Below are positions 51,484 to 60,722 of a stretch of 64,000 nucleotides of DNA, piece by piece. Both the position numbers and the translations under genes were made by a program. The stretch is from Aquabacterium sp. OR-4. GTDB lineage: Bacteria; Pseudomonadota; Gammaproteobacteria; Burkholderiales; Burkholderiaceae_C. Under the pieces are notes generated by a model, which searched no databases, had not been told where the DNA came from, and saw nothing but the letters and a program-made list of their open reading frames with translations. Location: assembly GCF_025290835.2 (NCBI RefSeq), contig NZ_JAOCQD020000001.1, positions 2,294,001 to 2,358,000 of the forward strand, in the 5' to 3' direction. How positions within the stretch are numbered: the stretch's first letter is position 1; each line of letters starts with the position of its first letter.

Positions 51484-51489
51484 CACAAT
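51484..51489 (+). promoter_or_regulatory. -10 box for near-leaderless moaA
   Basis: CACAAT ends 8 nt before the moaA ATG; there is no ribosome-binding site between them. Confidence 0.4.
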
Positions 51490-51497
51490 CGCCGCCC

Positions 51498-52628
51498 ATG
51501 GGCGAAACCGTCATCCCGCTGGCCGATCTGCGCTACGCCGCGCCGGTGCCGGCCATTCCCGCGCAGCCGATAGCCGCCACCGGCCTGCTGGCCGACGCCT
51601 TGGGCCGGCCGCTGCGCGACCTGCGCATCTCGGTCACCGACCGCTGCAACTTCCGCTGCAGCTACTGCATGCCCAAGGACGTGTTCGACCGCGACTACGT
51701 GTTCCTGCCGCAAAGCTCGCTGCTGAGCTTTGAAGAGATCACGCGGCTGGCGCGCATCTTCGTGGCGCATGGGGTGCAGAAGCTGCGGCTCACCGGCGGC
51801 GAGCCGCTGCTGCGCCGCCACCTCGAGTTGCTGATCGCCCAGCTGGCCGAGCTGCGCACGCCCGATGGCGCGCCGCTGGACATCACGCTCACCACCAATG
51901 GCTCGGTGCTGGCCAAGAAGGCCCAGGCGCTGGCCGCGGCCGGCCTGAAGCGCGTGACGGTCAGCCTGGACGGGCTGGACGACGCCACCTTCCGGCGCAT
52001 GAACGATGTGGATTTTCCGGTGGCCGATGTGCTGGCCGGCATCGAGGCCGCGCATGCCGCGGGCCTGGCGCCGATCAAGGTCAACATGGTCGTCAAGCGC
52101 GGCACCAACGAGCACGAGATCGTGCCGATGGCGCGCTGGTTCCGCGAGCGTTTCGATGGCCGGGTGGTGCTGCGCTTCATCGAGTACATGGATGTCGGCG
52201 CCAGCAACGGCTGGCGCATGGACGAGGTGCTGCCATCGGCCCAGGTGCTGGCGCGGCTGCGCGAGCACTGGGATCTTGAACCGCTCGATCCCAGCGCCAG
52301 CGGCGAAACCGCCGAGCGCTGGCGCTACGCCGATGGCCGCGGCGAGGTGGGCCTGATCTCCAGCGTCACCCAGGCCTTCTGCCGCGACTGCAACCGCGCG
52401 CGCCTGTCCACCGAGGGCAAGCTGTTCATGTGCCTGTTTGCCACCCAGGGCCATGATCTGCGCAGCCTGCTGCGCCAGGGTGCCAGCGATGCTGACATCA
52501 CCAGCGCGCTGGCCGCCGTGTGGGCCGGCCGCGCCGACCGCTACAGCGAGCTGCGCGCCGCCCAGCCCGCCGATGCCGCCGCCGCGCCGGGCGGCCGCCG
52601 TGTCGAGATGAGCTATATCGGCGGTTGA
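51498..52628 (+). CDS. moaA: GTP 3',8-cyclase MoaA
   Basis: A radical SAM enzyme performing the first step of molybdenum cofactor synthesis, rearranging GTP. It has 376 residues, with an N-terminal extension of about 35. SAM cluster Cys50, Cys54, Cys57 in [12 protein letters not shown] in [12 protein letters not shown]; second cluster Cys295, Cys298, Cys312 in [19 protein letters not shown]. The C-terminal Gly-Gly (SYIGG) needed for activity is present. It lies apart from moaD/moaE/moeA1 but just before moeA2 (53 bp). A MoaC gene is not in the window. Confidence 0.97.
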   Translation: MGETVIPLADLRYAAPVPAIPAQPIAATGLLADALGRPLRDLRISVTDRCNFRCSYCMPKDVFDRDYVFLPQSSLLSFEEITRLARIFVAHGVQKLRLTGGEPLLRRHLELLIAQLAELRTPDGAPLDITLTTNGSVLAKKAQALAAAGLKRVTVSLDGLDDATFRRMNDVDFPVADVLAGIEAAHAAGLAPIKVNMVVKRGTNEHEIVPMARWFRERFDGRVVLRFIEYMDVGASNGWRMDEVLPSAQVLARLREHWDLEPLDPSASGETAERWRYADGRGEVGLISSVTQAFCRDCNRARLSTEGKLFMCLFATQGHDLRSLLRQGASDADITSALAAVWAGRADRYSELRAAQPADAAAAPGGRRVEMSYIGG

Positions 52629-52681
52629 GCGGCCACCATCGCCCTCTGACTGTTTCTGTTTCTGTCTCTGTTCCGGTTCCC

Positions 52682-53974
<1,293 letters not shown>

Positions 53975-54070
53975 GCGCAGCGCAACGGCGGGCCGCGCCG
54001 CCAACCGCCCAGCGGGCGGCCGCGAGCACCGCCCGGCGGGTAGCCGCGTGCACCGGCCAGGCCAGGGCTG

Positions 54071-55300
54071 TCAGTCCGCCAGAAACAGCGCCTGCAGATC
54101 CGACAAGAAATCGAAGCCGCGCGCCGTGGGGCGCACGCGCTCGGCGCCGTCTTCCACCAGGCGCTCCACCAGGCCTTGGGCCTCGGCCTTGGCCAGTGCC
54201 GGCGTGATGGCGCTCGGCGGCAGGCCGGTGCGGGCCAGAAAATCGGCCATCGCAAAACCGTGCTTCAGCCGCAGCGCGTTGAGCATGAACTCGAAGGGCA
54301 GCTGCGCGCGCGCCACCTCGTCGTCATTGCTCATGGCCTGACAGCCGGCGGCGGCCAGGGCCTGGTCCATGTAGGCGCGGGGTTCACGCCAGCGCACCTG
54401 GCGGATCACGCGGTGCGGGTAGCTCAGCTTGCCGTGCGCGCCGGCGCCAATGCCCAGGTAGTCGCCGAACTGCCAGTAGTTCAGGTTGTGGCGGCAGCGG
54501 TGGCGCTCGCGGGCAAAGGCACTCACCTCGTAGCGGCCCAGTCCGGCCGCCGCGGTGCGCGCCACGATGGCGTCCAGCATCTCGCTGGCCAGGTCGTCGT
54601 CGGGCAGGCCGGTGGGCGGCTGGCTGGCAAAGCGGGTGTTGGGCTCGATGGTCAGGTGGTAGACCGACAGGTGCGGCGGCTGGAACGCCAGCGCGGTGTC
54701 GAGCTCGGCGTGCAGCTGCGCCAGCGTCTGGCCGGGCAGCGCATACATCAGGTCGAGGTTGAAGGTGTCGAAGGCTTGCGCGGCCTCGGCCACCGCAGCG
54801 CGGGCCTGGGCCCCGTCATGCACCCGGCCCAGCTTCCTGAGCATGGCGTCGTCGAAGCTCTGCACGCCAATCGACAGCCGCGTGACACCAGCCGCGCGAA
54901 AGGCCTTGAAGCGCTCGCGCTCGAAGCTGCCGGGATTGGCCTCGAGCGTGATCTCGCAGCCGGGTTCCAGCGGCAGCCGCGCGCGGATGTCGGCCAGCAG
55001 GCGCGCGATGGCTTCGGGCGAGAACAGGCTGGGCGTGCCGCCGCCGATGAAGACGCTGATCACCGGCCGGCCCCACACCTGCGGCAGCGCGGACTCCAGA
55101 TCGGCGATCAGCGCATCCAGGTAGCGCTGCTCGGGCAGGCCGCCATCGGCCAGTTCAGGCCGGGCATGGCTGTTGAAATCGCAATACGGGCACTTGGCAA
55201 TGCACCAGGGCAGGTGCACGTACAGCGACAGCGGCGGCGAGCCCTCGAGGCGCAGCGTGCCCGGGCGCAGGTAGCGGCTGACGAGGTCGGGGGCGGTCAC
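54071..55300 (-). CDS. hemW: HemW (radical SAM heme chaperone, formerly HemN-like)
   Basis: A 409-residue radical SAM protein with Cys33, Cys37, Cys40 in YVHLPWCIAKCPYCDFNSH. HemW has a phenylalanine-type CxxxCxxCxF, as here, and lacks the N-terminal extension of true coproporphyrinogen dehydrogenase, so heme-trafficking is the likely role. Also seen: VFIGGGTPSLFSPEAI, ITLEANPGSFERERF, RLSIGVQSFDD, FNLDLMYALPGQT and NLNYWQFGDYLGIGAGAHGKL. The GTG start is 1 nt after the rdgB stop; an ATG at 55321 would overlap rdgB. It is the last gene of the rph-rdgB-hemW run. Confidence 0.93.
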   Translation of the reverse strand: MTAPDLVSRYLRPGTLRLEGSPPLSLYVHLPWCIAKCPYCDFNSHARPELADGGLPEQRYLDALIADLESALPQVWGRPVISVFIGGGTPSLFSPEAIARLLADIRARLPLEPGCEITLEANPGSFERERFKAFRAAGVTRLSIGVQSFDDAMLRKLGRVHDGAQARAAVAEAAQAFDTFNLDLMYALPGQTLAQLHAELDTALAFQPPHLSVYHLTIEPNTRFASQPPTGLPDDDLASEMLDAIVARTAAAGLGRYEVSAFARERHRCRHNLNYWQFGDYLGIGAGAHGKLSYPHRVIRQVRWREPRAYMDQALAAAGCQAMSNDDEVARAQLPFEFMLNALRLKHGFAMADFLARTGLPPSAITPALAKAEAQGLVERLVEDGAERVRPTARGFDFLSDLQALFLAD

Positions 55301-55301
55301 G

Positions 55302-55949
55302 TCAGACCCAATGCCACACATCCTGCAGCATCTGGCGCAGCAGCGCGGCCGAGCGCGCGCGGTGGCTGTGCGCGTTCTTGGTGGCGGCGTCCAGTTCGGC
55401 CACCGTGGCGTTCAGCGCCGGGATGAACATCAGCGGGTCGTAGCCAAAGCCCTGGTCGCCGCGCGGCGCAGCCAGCACCTCGCCCGGCCAGCGGCCCACG
55501 GCCACCAGCGGCTCGGGGTCGTCGGCATGTCGCACGGCCACCAGGGTGCTGATGAAGTGGCCGCGGCGGTCGGCCTGGCCCTGCAGCGCGGCCAGCAGCG
55601 CGGCGTTGTTGCGCGCATCCTGGCGGCGGCGGCGCGCCTCGCGCTCTTCACCAGCGATCACCGCCACCTCGCCACCGTAGTGCGCCGAGATCACCCCCGG
55701 CGCGCCGCCCAGCGCGCCCACGCACAGGCCGGAGTCGTCGGCCAGGGCCGCGCCACCGGCCGCGCGGGCGGCATGACGCGCCTTGACCAGCGCGTTCTCC
55801 ACGAAGGTGTGATGCGGCTCGTTGGCCTCTGCAATGCCCAGTTCGCCCTGTGCCACGATGTCGAGACTCAGACCACCGGGCAAGCCGCCGAGCAGCGCAC
55901 GCAGCTCGGCCAGCTTCTTGGCATTGTTCGAGGCCAGCACCAGGCGCAT
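55302..55949 (-). CDS. rdgB: Non-canonical purine NTP pyrophosphatase (RdgB/HAM1)
   Basis: Hydrolyses dITP, XTP and similar nucleotides to keep them out of DNA. It has 215 residues, with RLVLASNNAKKLAELRALL at the N-terminus, TFVENALVKARHAA, GAALADDSGLCVGALGGAPGVISAHYGG (catalytic Asp), PRGDQGFGYDPLMFIP and NAHSHRARSAALLRQ. GGAG lies 6-9 nt before the ATG. It follows rph by 20 bp and hemW follows after 1 bp. Confidence 0.96.
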   Translation of the reverse strand: MRLVLASNNAKKLAELRALLGGLPGGLSLDIVAQGELGIAEANEPHHTFVENALVKARHAARAAGGAALADDSGLCVGALGGAPGVISAHYGGEVAVIAGEEREARRRRQDARNNAALLAALQGQADRRGHFISTLVAVRHADDPEPLVAVGRWPGEVLAAPRGDQGFGYDPLMFIPALNATVAELDAATKNAHSHRARSAALLRQMLQDVWHWV

Positions 55950-55969
55950 CGGCAACTCCTGCAGACCGC

Positions 55970-56701
55970 TCAAGCCAGGCCCAGCGCCTTGCGCTGCAAC
56001 TGCACCAGCTCGCCAATGCCGCTGGAGGCCAGCGCCATCAGGCGATCCATCTCGGCGCGCGTGAAGGGCGCGCCTTCGGCCGTGCCCTGCACCTCGACAA
56101 AGCCGCCCGAGCCGGTCATCACCACGTTCATGTCGGTGTCGCAGGCCGAGTCTTCCTCGTAGGGCAGATCGAGCACCGGCAGGCCCTGCACGATGCCCAC
56201 GCTGATGGCGGCCACCGCGTCCTTGATCGGGCTTTCGGCAATCTTGCCCTGGGCCAGCAACCAGCTCACGGCATCGTGCGCGGCCACCCAGGCCCCGGTG
56301 ATGGCGGCGGTGCGCGTGCCGCCGTCGGCCTGCAACACGTCGCAGTCGATCAGGATGCTGCGCTCGCCCAGCTTCTTCAGGTCGAACACCGCGCGCAGGC
56401 TGCGGCCGATCAGGCGCTGGATCTCCTGCGTGCGGCCGCTCTGCTTGCCACGCGCGGCTTCGCGGTCGCCGCGGGTGTGGGTGGCGCGCGGCAGCATGCC
56501 GTACTCGGCCGTGACCCAGCCCTCGCCCGAGCCGCGCTTGTGCGGCGGCACTTTCTCTTCCACCGAGGCGGTGCACAGCACCTGGGTGCGGCCAAAGCTC
56601 ACCAGCACCGAACCTTCGGCATGGCAGGTGAACTGGCGCTGCAGGCCCACCGGGCGCAGCGCATCGGCCGCGCGACCGTCGGCGCGTTGAAAATCACTCA
56701 T
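55970..56701 (-). CDS. rph: Ribonuclease PH
   Basis: A phosphorolytic 3'-to-5' exoribonuclease that trims tRNA precursors. It has 243 residues, normal length, with [98 protein letters not shown] (phosphate/metal site) and the C-terminal [16 protein letters not shown]. It is 11 bp downstream of the PP2C phosphatase gene. Confidence 0.97.
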   Translation of the reverse strand: MSDFQRADGRAADALRPVGLQRQFTCHAEGSVLVSFGRTQVLCTASVEEKVPPHKRGSGEGWVTAEYGMLPRATHTRGDREAARGKQSGRTQEIQRLIGRSLRAVFDLKKLGERSILIDCDVLQADGGTRTAAITGAWVAAHDAVSWLLAQGKIAESPIKDAVAAISVGIVQGLPVLDLPYEEDSACDTDMNVVMTGSGGFVEVQGTAEGAPFTRAEMDRLMALASSGIGELVQLQRKALGLA

Positions 56702-56712
56702 GGGGGCCCCCT

Positions 56713-57654
56713 TCAGGGTCGTTTCTGTGGCTTCTCCGAGGCGCGCCGGATGGCCTCGTTGATCTCGCGGATCGAGCGGTCGATCTCCGCCTCGTCCATT
56801 TCCACCGGCGCCTCGCCGGCGGCCAGGCTGGCCTGGATGGTGGACGCAAACACCTCGTCGCCCAGCGCCCGGGTGGACACCGCGGCCGTGGTGTCGGCGT
56901 CTTCGGTGCCTTCCCAATCGACCGCGAGCACGGTGACATTGTCGCTGCGCGCACCGGCCTTGCGCAGGGCGCGCTCGGCCAGCTCGGGCACGGCGTCCGA
57001 GATCGGGCGCTCGTGCAGCACGTCGGTGATCATGGCGTCGCTGACGCTGCTCCACAGCCCGTCGCTGCACAGCATCACCTTGTCGCCGGGCTGCAGCAGC
57101 AGCGGGCCGGCGGTATCGACCACCGGCTTGCCGGGGCTGCCCAGGCAGGTGAACAGCACGTTGCGGTTGAACTGGTGCGGGTTGGGCACCACGCTAGCCG
57201 ACGCGCCGGCACTGGTCATGGCGTCCTGCAGCTCGGTGTAGCTGTGGTCGCGGGTGCGCGCCACCAGCTTCTCGCCACGCACCAGGTACAGGCGTGAATC
57301 GCCGCAATGCGCCCAGTAGGCGGCCTGGCCTTGCAGCACGCAGGCCACGATGGTGCTGCGCGGGGTGTCGAGCAGGCCGCGGTCGGTGGCATAGCGCAGC
57401 AGCGCATGGTGACCGGCCAGGATGGCGTCGTGCAGGAAGCGCAGCGGGTCCTTCAGCGTGGGCTTGGCATCGCGCTGGAACATCGCCGACAGGGTTTGCA
57501 GCGCCAGCTGCGAGGCCACCTCGCCCTCGGGGTGCCCGCCCATGCCATCGGCCAGTGCAAACAGGCCCGAGTGCCGCGTGTAGCAATAGCCCATGCGGTC
57601 TTCATTCTTGGGTCGGCCGCCCTTGCGGCTGACCTGGTAGACCGAAAACCTCAT
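56713..57654 (-). CDS. PP2C-type serine/threonine phosphatase
   Basis: A 313-residue soluble PPM-family phosphatase. Metal-binding Asp residues occur in [48 protein letters not shown] and [13 protein letters not shown], in the order of PP2C motifs. After the catalytic domain, residues about 255-313 form a charged C-terminal helix region ([22 protein letters not shown]). The kinase gene lies 34 bp upstream, so kinase and phosphatase form a reversible phosphorylation pair. The target is not evident. Confidence 0.95.
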   Translation of the reverse strand: MRFSVYQVSRKGGRPKNEDRMGYCYTRHSGLFALADGMGGHPEGEVASQLALQTLSAMFQRDAKPTLKDPLRFLHDAILAGHHALLRYATDRGLLDTPRSTIVACVLQGQAAYWAHCGDSRLYLVRGEKLVARTRDHSYTELQDAMTSAGASASVVPNPHQFNRNVLFTCLGSPGKPVVDTAGPLLLQPGDKVMLCSDGLWSSVSDAMITDVLHERPISDAVPELAERALRKAGARSDNVTVLAVDWEGTEDADTTAAVSTRALGDEVFASTIQASLAAGEAPVEMDEAEIDRSIREINEAIRRASEKPQKRP

Positions 57655-57688
57655 GCGGCGGCTCCCTGGCGAATCGGCTTCGCGGGGA

Positions 57689-58657
57689 TCACGGCTTGGC
57701 CCCGGTCTTCAGGCTTTCGAACTGCAGCTTCATGCGCTCGGAGAAGCTCAGCTTGGTGTAGCGGCGCTCGGTCTCGCGCGCCAGCTCCTTTTGCAGCGCG
57801 AACACGCTCTGCGGACGGGAGAGCGGGTCGAGCGACATGCACCACTCGGTCACCTCGATCAGGTTGTCGGAGTACACGTTGCGCAGGCGCGAGAGGCTCA
57901 GCGCCAGGCGGTCCTTCTCGATGCGCTGCGGCGCGTCATTCGGCGGGTAACCCTGCATGCAGGCATAGATGCACGCGCCGATGGCGTAGATGTCGGTCCA
58001 CGGGCCCAGGCTGCCGTCGCGGCGATACATCTCGGGCGCGGCAAAACCGGGCGTGTACATCGGCCGGATGAAGTTGCCCTCTTTGCTGAGCACCTCGCGC
58101 GCCGCGCCGAAATCGAGCATCACCGCCTTGTTGTCGTTGGTGATGAAGATGTTGGCCGGCTTGATGTCGAGGTGCAGCATCTTGTGCTGGTGCACGATGC
58201 GCAGGCCGCGCAGGATCTCGTCAAACAGGCTGCGGATGGTGCTTTCGCGAAACACCTTGTCACGCTTCAAGTCACGCGCGGTGACGATGAAATCCTGCAG
58301 CGTGTCGCCCTGCAGGTAGTTCATCACCATGTAGACGGTTTCGTTCTCGCGAAAGAAGTTCAGCACCGAGACCACGCTCGGATGGCTGATCTGCGCCAGG
58401 CTGCGCCCTTCTTCGAAGAAGCTCTTCAGGCCCAGCCGGTACAGCGGCTGCTTCTCGGGCTTGACACGCGGCGTCAGCTCGCCGGCAGCGCGTTCGGCCA
58501 GCGAGGCCGGCAGGTATTCTTTCACCGCCACCGGGCGGCGGTCGGCATCTTCGGCGAGGTACACCACGCCAAAACCGCCGGCAGCCAGCTTCTTGACGAC
58601 CGTGTAGCCTCCGACCACGGTGCCTTGGGGCAACGGGGCGGGTTTCGGCTTCGACAT
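57689..58657 (-). CDS. Serine/threonine protein kinase (Hanks type)
   Basis: A 322-residue soluble kinase. Gly loop AAGGFGVVYLAE (about 25-36), catalytic Lys46 in VAVKEY, catalytic loop MLHLDIKPANIFI (HLD in place of HRD, so not of the RD class), metal loop VMLDFGAAREVL, and FAAPEMY at the activation segment end. There are no transmembrane or PASTA segments, so it is cytosolic. It is followed by the PP2C gene and divergent from yicC, with only 30 bp between the starts. In related genomes this kinase-phosphatase pair also precedes rph. Confidence 0.94.
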   Translation of the reverse strand: MSKPKPAPLPQGTVVGGYTVVKKLAAGGFGVVYLAEDADRRPVAVKEYLPASLAERAAGELTPRVKPEKQPLYRLGLKSFFEEGRSLAQISHPSVVSVLNFFRENETVYMVMNYLQGDTLQDFIVTARDLKRDKVFRESTIRSLFDEILRGLRIVHQHKMLHLDIKPANIFITNDNKAVMLDFGAAREVLSKEGNFIRPMYTPGFAAPEMYRRDGSLGPWTDIYAIGACIYACMQGYPPNDAPQRIEKDRLALSLSRLRNVYSDNLIEVTEWCMSLDPLSRPQSVFALQKELARETERRYTKLSFSERMKLQFESLKTGAKP

Positions 58658-58687
58658 AATCGCGGTTTTGTCTTGGATCGGACGGCG

Positions 58688-59629
58688 ATGGCAGTCTACA
58701 GCATGACCGGTTTTGCCAGCGCCACTCCCGGCACCGGCGCCGAGGGCGCGAATGCCAGCGCCGGCACGGCCGGCGCGGTGTCCGCGGCGGCCAGCGGCGG
58801 TCAGGTGACGGTGGAGCTGCGCTCGGTCAACAGCCGCTTCCTCGATCTGGCCTTTCGCATGCCCGACGAACTGCGCGGCCTCGAGCCGGCGCTGCGCGAG
58901 GCCATCGGCGCGGCGTTCCGACGCGGCAAGATCGAGGTGCGCGTGGCCACCGGCCGCGATGCCGAGGGGGCCTGGCCACAGCCGCAGCCCGACCAGCTCA
59001 ACCGCCTGTCGCGCATGGAATCCGGCGTCACCTCCTGGCTGCCGCAGGCTAGGCCGCTCAGCGTCAACGAGGTGCTGAACTGGTGCCGCCAGGGCGGCAG
59101 CGCCGAGCGCCTGGACGAGCCCGCGCTGGCCGCCGCGCGCGCCGCCATCGCCGGCCTGCGCGAAGCCCGTGCCCGCGAAGGCGCGCGCCTGGTCGACATC
59201 CTGAGCGAGCGCATCGCCCGGCTGCGCGAGCTGGCCACCCAGGCGGCGCCGCTGGTGCCGGCGGTGGTACAGCGCCAGCAGCAGCGCTTTCTCGAGCGTT
59301 GGCGCGACGCCCTGGCCACGGCCGGCGCCGGCAGCAGCATCACCGCCGAAGCCCTGCAAGAGCGTGCGCTGAACGAAGCCGCGGCGTTTGCCATCCGCAT
59401 CGACGTGGCCGAAGAACTGTCGCGCCTGAGCGCCCACCTCGACGAGATCAGTCGCCTGCTCGCCGCCGGTGGCGAACTGGGCAAGCGACTCGACTTCCTG
59501 ATCCAGGAGCTGCACCGCGAGGCCAACACCCTGGGCTCGAAATCCACCGCGCTCGAACTCTCCAACATCTCGGTGGAAATGAAGGTGGCGATCGAGCAGA
59601 TGCGCGAGCAGGTGCAGAACATCGAGTGA
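58688..59629 (+). CDS. yicC: YicC-family endoribonuclease-like protein
   Basis: A 313-residue protein starting [10 protein letters not shown], the family signature, followed by [34 protein letters not shown] and ending [39 protein letters not shown]. YicC is reported to promote sRNA (RyhB) degradation and to act as an RNase. An Ala/Gly-rich insertion at about 12-38 separates the first strand from the rest. It precedes gmk by 38 bp, the usual order. Confidence 0.95.
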   Translation: MAVYSMTGFASATPGTGAEGANASAGTAGAVSAAASGGQVTVELRSVNSRFLDLAFRMPDELRGLEPALREAIGAAFRRGKIEVRVATGRDAEGAWPQPQPDQLNRLSRMESGVTSWLPQARPLSVNEVLNWCRQGGSAERLDEPALAAARAAIAGLREARAREGARLVDILSERIARLRELATQAAPLVPAVVQRQQQRFLERWRDALATAGAGSSITAEALQERALNEAAAFAIRIDVAEELSRLSAHLDEISRLLAAGGELGKRLDFLIQELHREANTLGSKSTALELSNISVEMKVAIEQMREQVQNIE

Positions 59630-59655
59630 GATGTCGCGCCCGGCCGCGGCTGAGC

Positions 59656-59661
59656 GAAAAT
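59656..59661 (+). promoter_or_regulatory. -10-like box for leaderless gmk
   Basis: GAAAAT ends 6 nt before the gmk ATG; no ribosome-binding site lies between. A weak hexamer. Confidence 0.3.
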
Positions 59662-59667
59662 CAAGCG

Positions 59668-60300
59668 ATGAACGTGAACGCCGACGCCCCCGGAAACCTG
59701 TTCGTCGTCGCCGCCCCCAGCGGCGCCGGCAAGTCCAGCCTGGTCAAGGCCCTGCTTGAGCTCGACTCGCATCTGGCGGTGTCGGTCTCGCACACCACGC
59801 GATCACCGCGTGGCCAGGAGCAGGACGGCCGCGAGTACTGGTTCGTGGCCACGGCCGAGTTCCGCCGCATGGTGGCCGAGGGCGACTTCATCGAATGGGC
59901 CGAGGTGCATGGCAACTGCTACGGCACCTCGCACCGCGCGGTCGAGGCCCGTCTGGCCCAGGGCGAAGATGTGGTGCTCGAGATCGACTACCAGGGCGCG
60001 CTGCAGATCAAGACGCTGTTTCCGCACGCGGTGCTGATCTTCATCCTGCCGCCCAGCTGGGACGAACTGCGCCAGCGCCTGCACCGCCGCGGCGAAGACC
60101 AGGCCGAGGTCATCGCCCAGCGCATGGAGAACGCCCGCCACGAGGTGGCCCAGGCCCGGCATTTCGACTTCGTTATAATCAACGGCTTGTTTGAAACGGC
60201 GCTTTTCGATCTGAAAACCGTCGTGCACTCGCAGCGGCTGCGCTACGCGGCGCAGATGCGCAACAAATCCACCGTGTTTTCCGCGCTTGGCCTGGTCTGA
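59668..60300 (+). CDS. gmk: Guanylate kinase
   Basis: Phosphorylates GMP to GDP. It has 210 residues, with P-loop [18 protein letters not shown]-binding [40 protein letters not shown] and [29 protein letters not shown] and the C-terminal [16 protein letters not shown]. It is followed 39 bp later by rpoZ, the standard pairing. Confidence 0.97.
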   Translation: MNVNADAPGNLFVVAAPSGAGKSSLVKALLELDSHLAVSVSHTTRSPRGQEQDGREYWFVATAEFRRMVAEGDFIEWAEVHGNCYGTSHRAVEARLAQGEDVVLEIDYQGALQIKTLFPHAVLIFILPPSWDELRQRLHRRGEDQAEVIAQRMENARHEVAQARHFDFVIINGLFETALFDLKTVVHSQRLRYAAQMRNKSTVFSALGLV

Positions 60301-60339
60301 TCCGGCCCGGCGCCCACCCACCTCACCAAGGCATCCATC

Positions 60340-60543
60340 ATGGCCCGCATCACTGTCGAAGACTGCCTGAACCGAGTGCCCAACCGCTTCCAGCTGGTGC
60401 TCACCGCCACCTACCGTGCGCGCATGCTGAGCCAGGGCCATGCGCCCAAGATCGACAGCAAGAACAAGCCCAGCGTGACCGCGCTGCGCGAAGTGGCGGC
60501 TGGCGAGGTGGGCGTGGAAATGCTGCGCCGCGTGCCGCTGTAA
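60340..60543 (+). CDS. rpoZ: RNA polymerase omega subunit
   Basis: A 67-residue small RNA polymerase subunit aiding beta' folding and ppGpp response. [21 protein letters not shown] and the [21 protein letters not shown] region are diagnostic. A stem-loop follows it before spoT, as expected for a unit that can be expressed separately from spoT. Confidence 0.97.
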   Translation: MARITVEDCLNRVPNRFQLVLTATYRARMLSQGHAPKIDSKNKPSVTALREVAAGEVGVEMLRRVPL

Positions 60544-60564
60544 GCGCACAGCCCATGGCTTGAT

Positions 60565-60590
60565 CGAAGGGCGCCAAAGGGCGCCCTTCG
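60565..60590 (+). terminator. Stem-loop after rpoZ
   Basis: A perfect 11-bp stem CGAAGGGCGCC / GGCGCCCTTCG with a 4-nt loop (aaag), 22 nt after the rpoZ stop. Only a short weak T stretch (gttt) follows, so termination may be partial or in need of help. Confidence 0.65.
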
Positions 60591-60710
60591 GCGTTTGAGG
60601 GGGCCGCATCGGCAACCCCTGCGGCCGACGCGGGCCACCAGATCCGGCCATGCGTCGCAGGCACGGCGGGGAGATCGGTTCAGCGGCGGTTGCACCTGCA
60701 CAAAGCAGGC

Positions 60711-60716
60711 TAAATT
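60711..60716 (+). promoter_or_regulatory. -10 box for leaderless spoT
   Basis: TAAATT ends 6 nt before the spoT ATG, downstream of the stem-loop. TTGCAC at 60690-60695 is a possible -35, with a short 15-nt spacer. Confidence 0.45.
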
Positions 60717-60722
60717 CGGGCC

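Noticed and set aside
53975..54070. GC-rich inverted repeats between moeA2 and hemW as a bidirectional terminator
   Set aside because: Short imperfect pairings are expected in such sequence, and no T tract is present on either strand.
57689..59515. Kinase extended at the N-terminus to 608 residues
   Set aside because: The extension is antisense to yicC with biased composition. The kinase domain begins just after ATG 58657.
60174..60179. TATAAT inside gmk as an rpoZ promoter
   Set aside because: The hexamer is produced by codons for the conserved Val-Ile-Ile stretch of guanylate kinase and has no matching -35. It may be functional but the coding constraint explains it.
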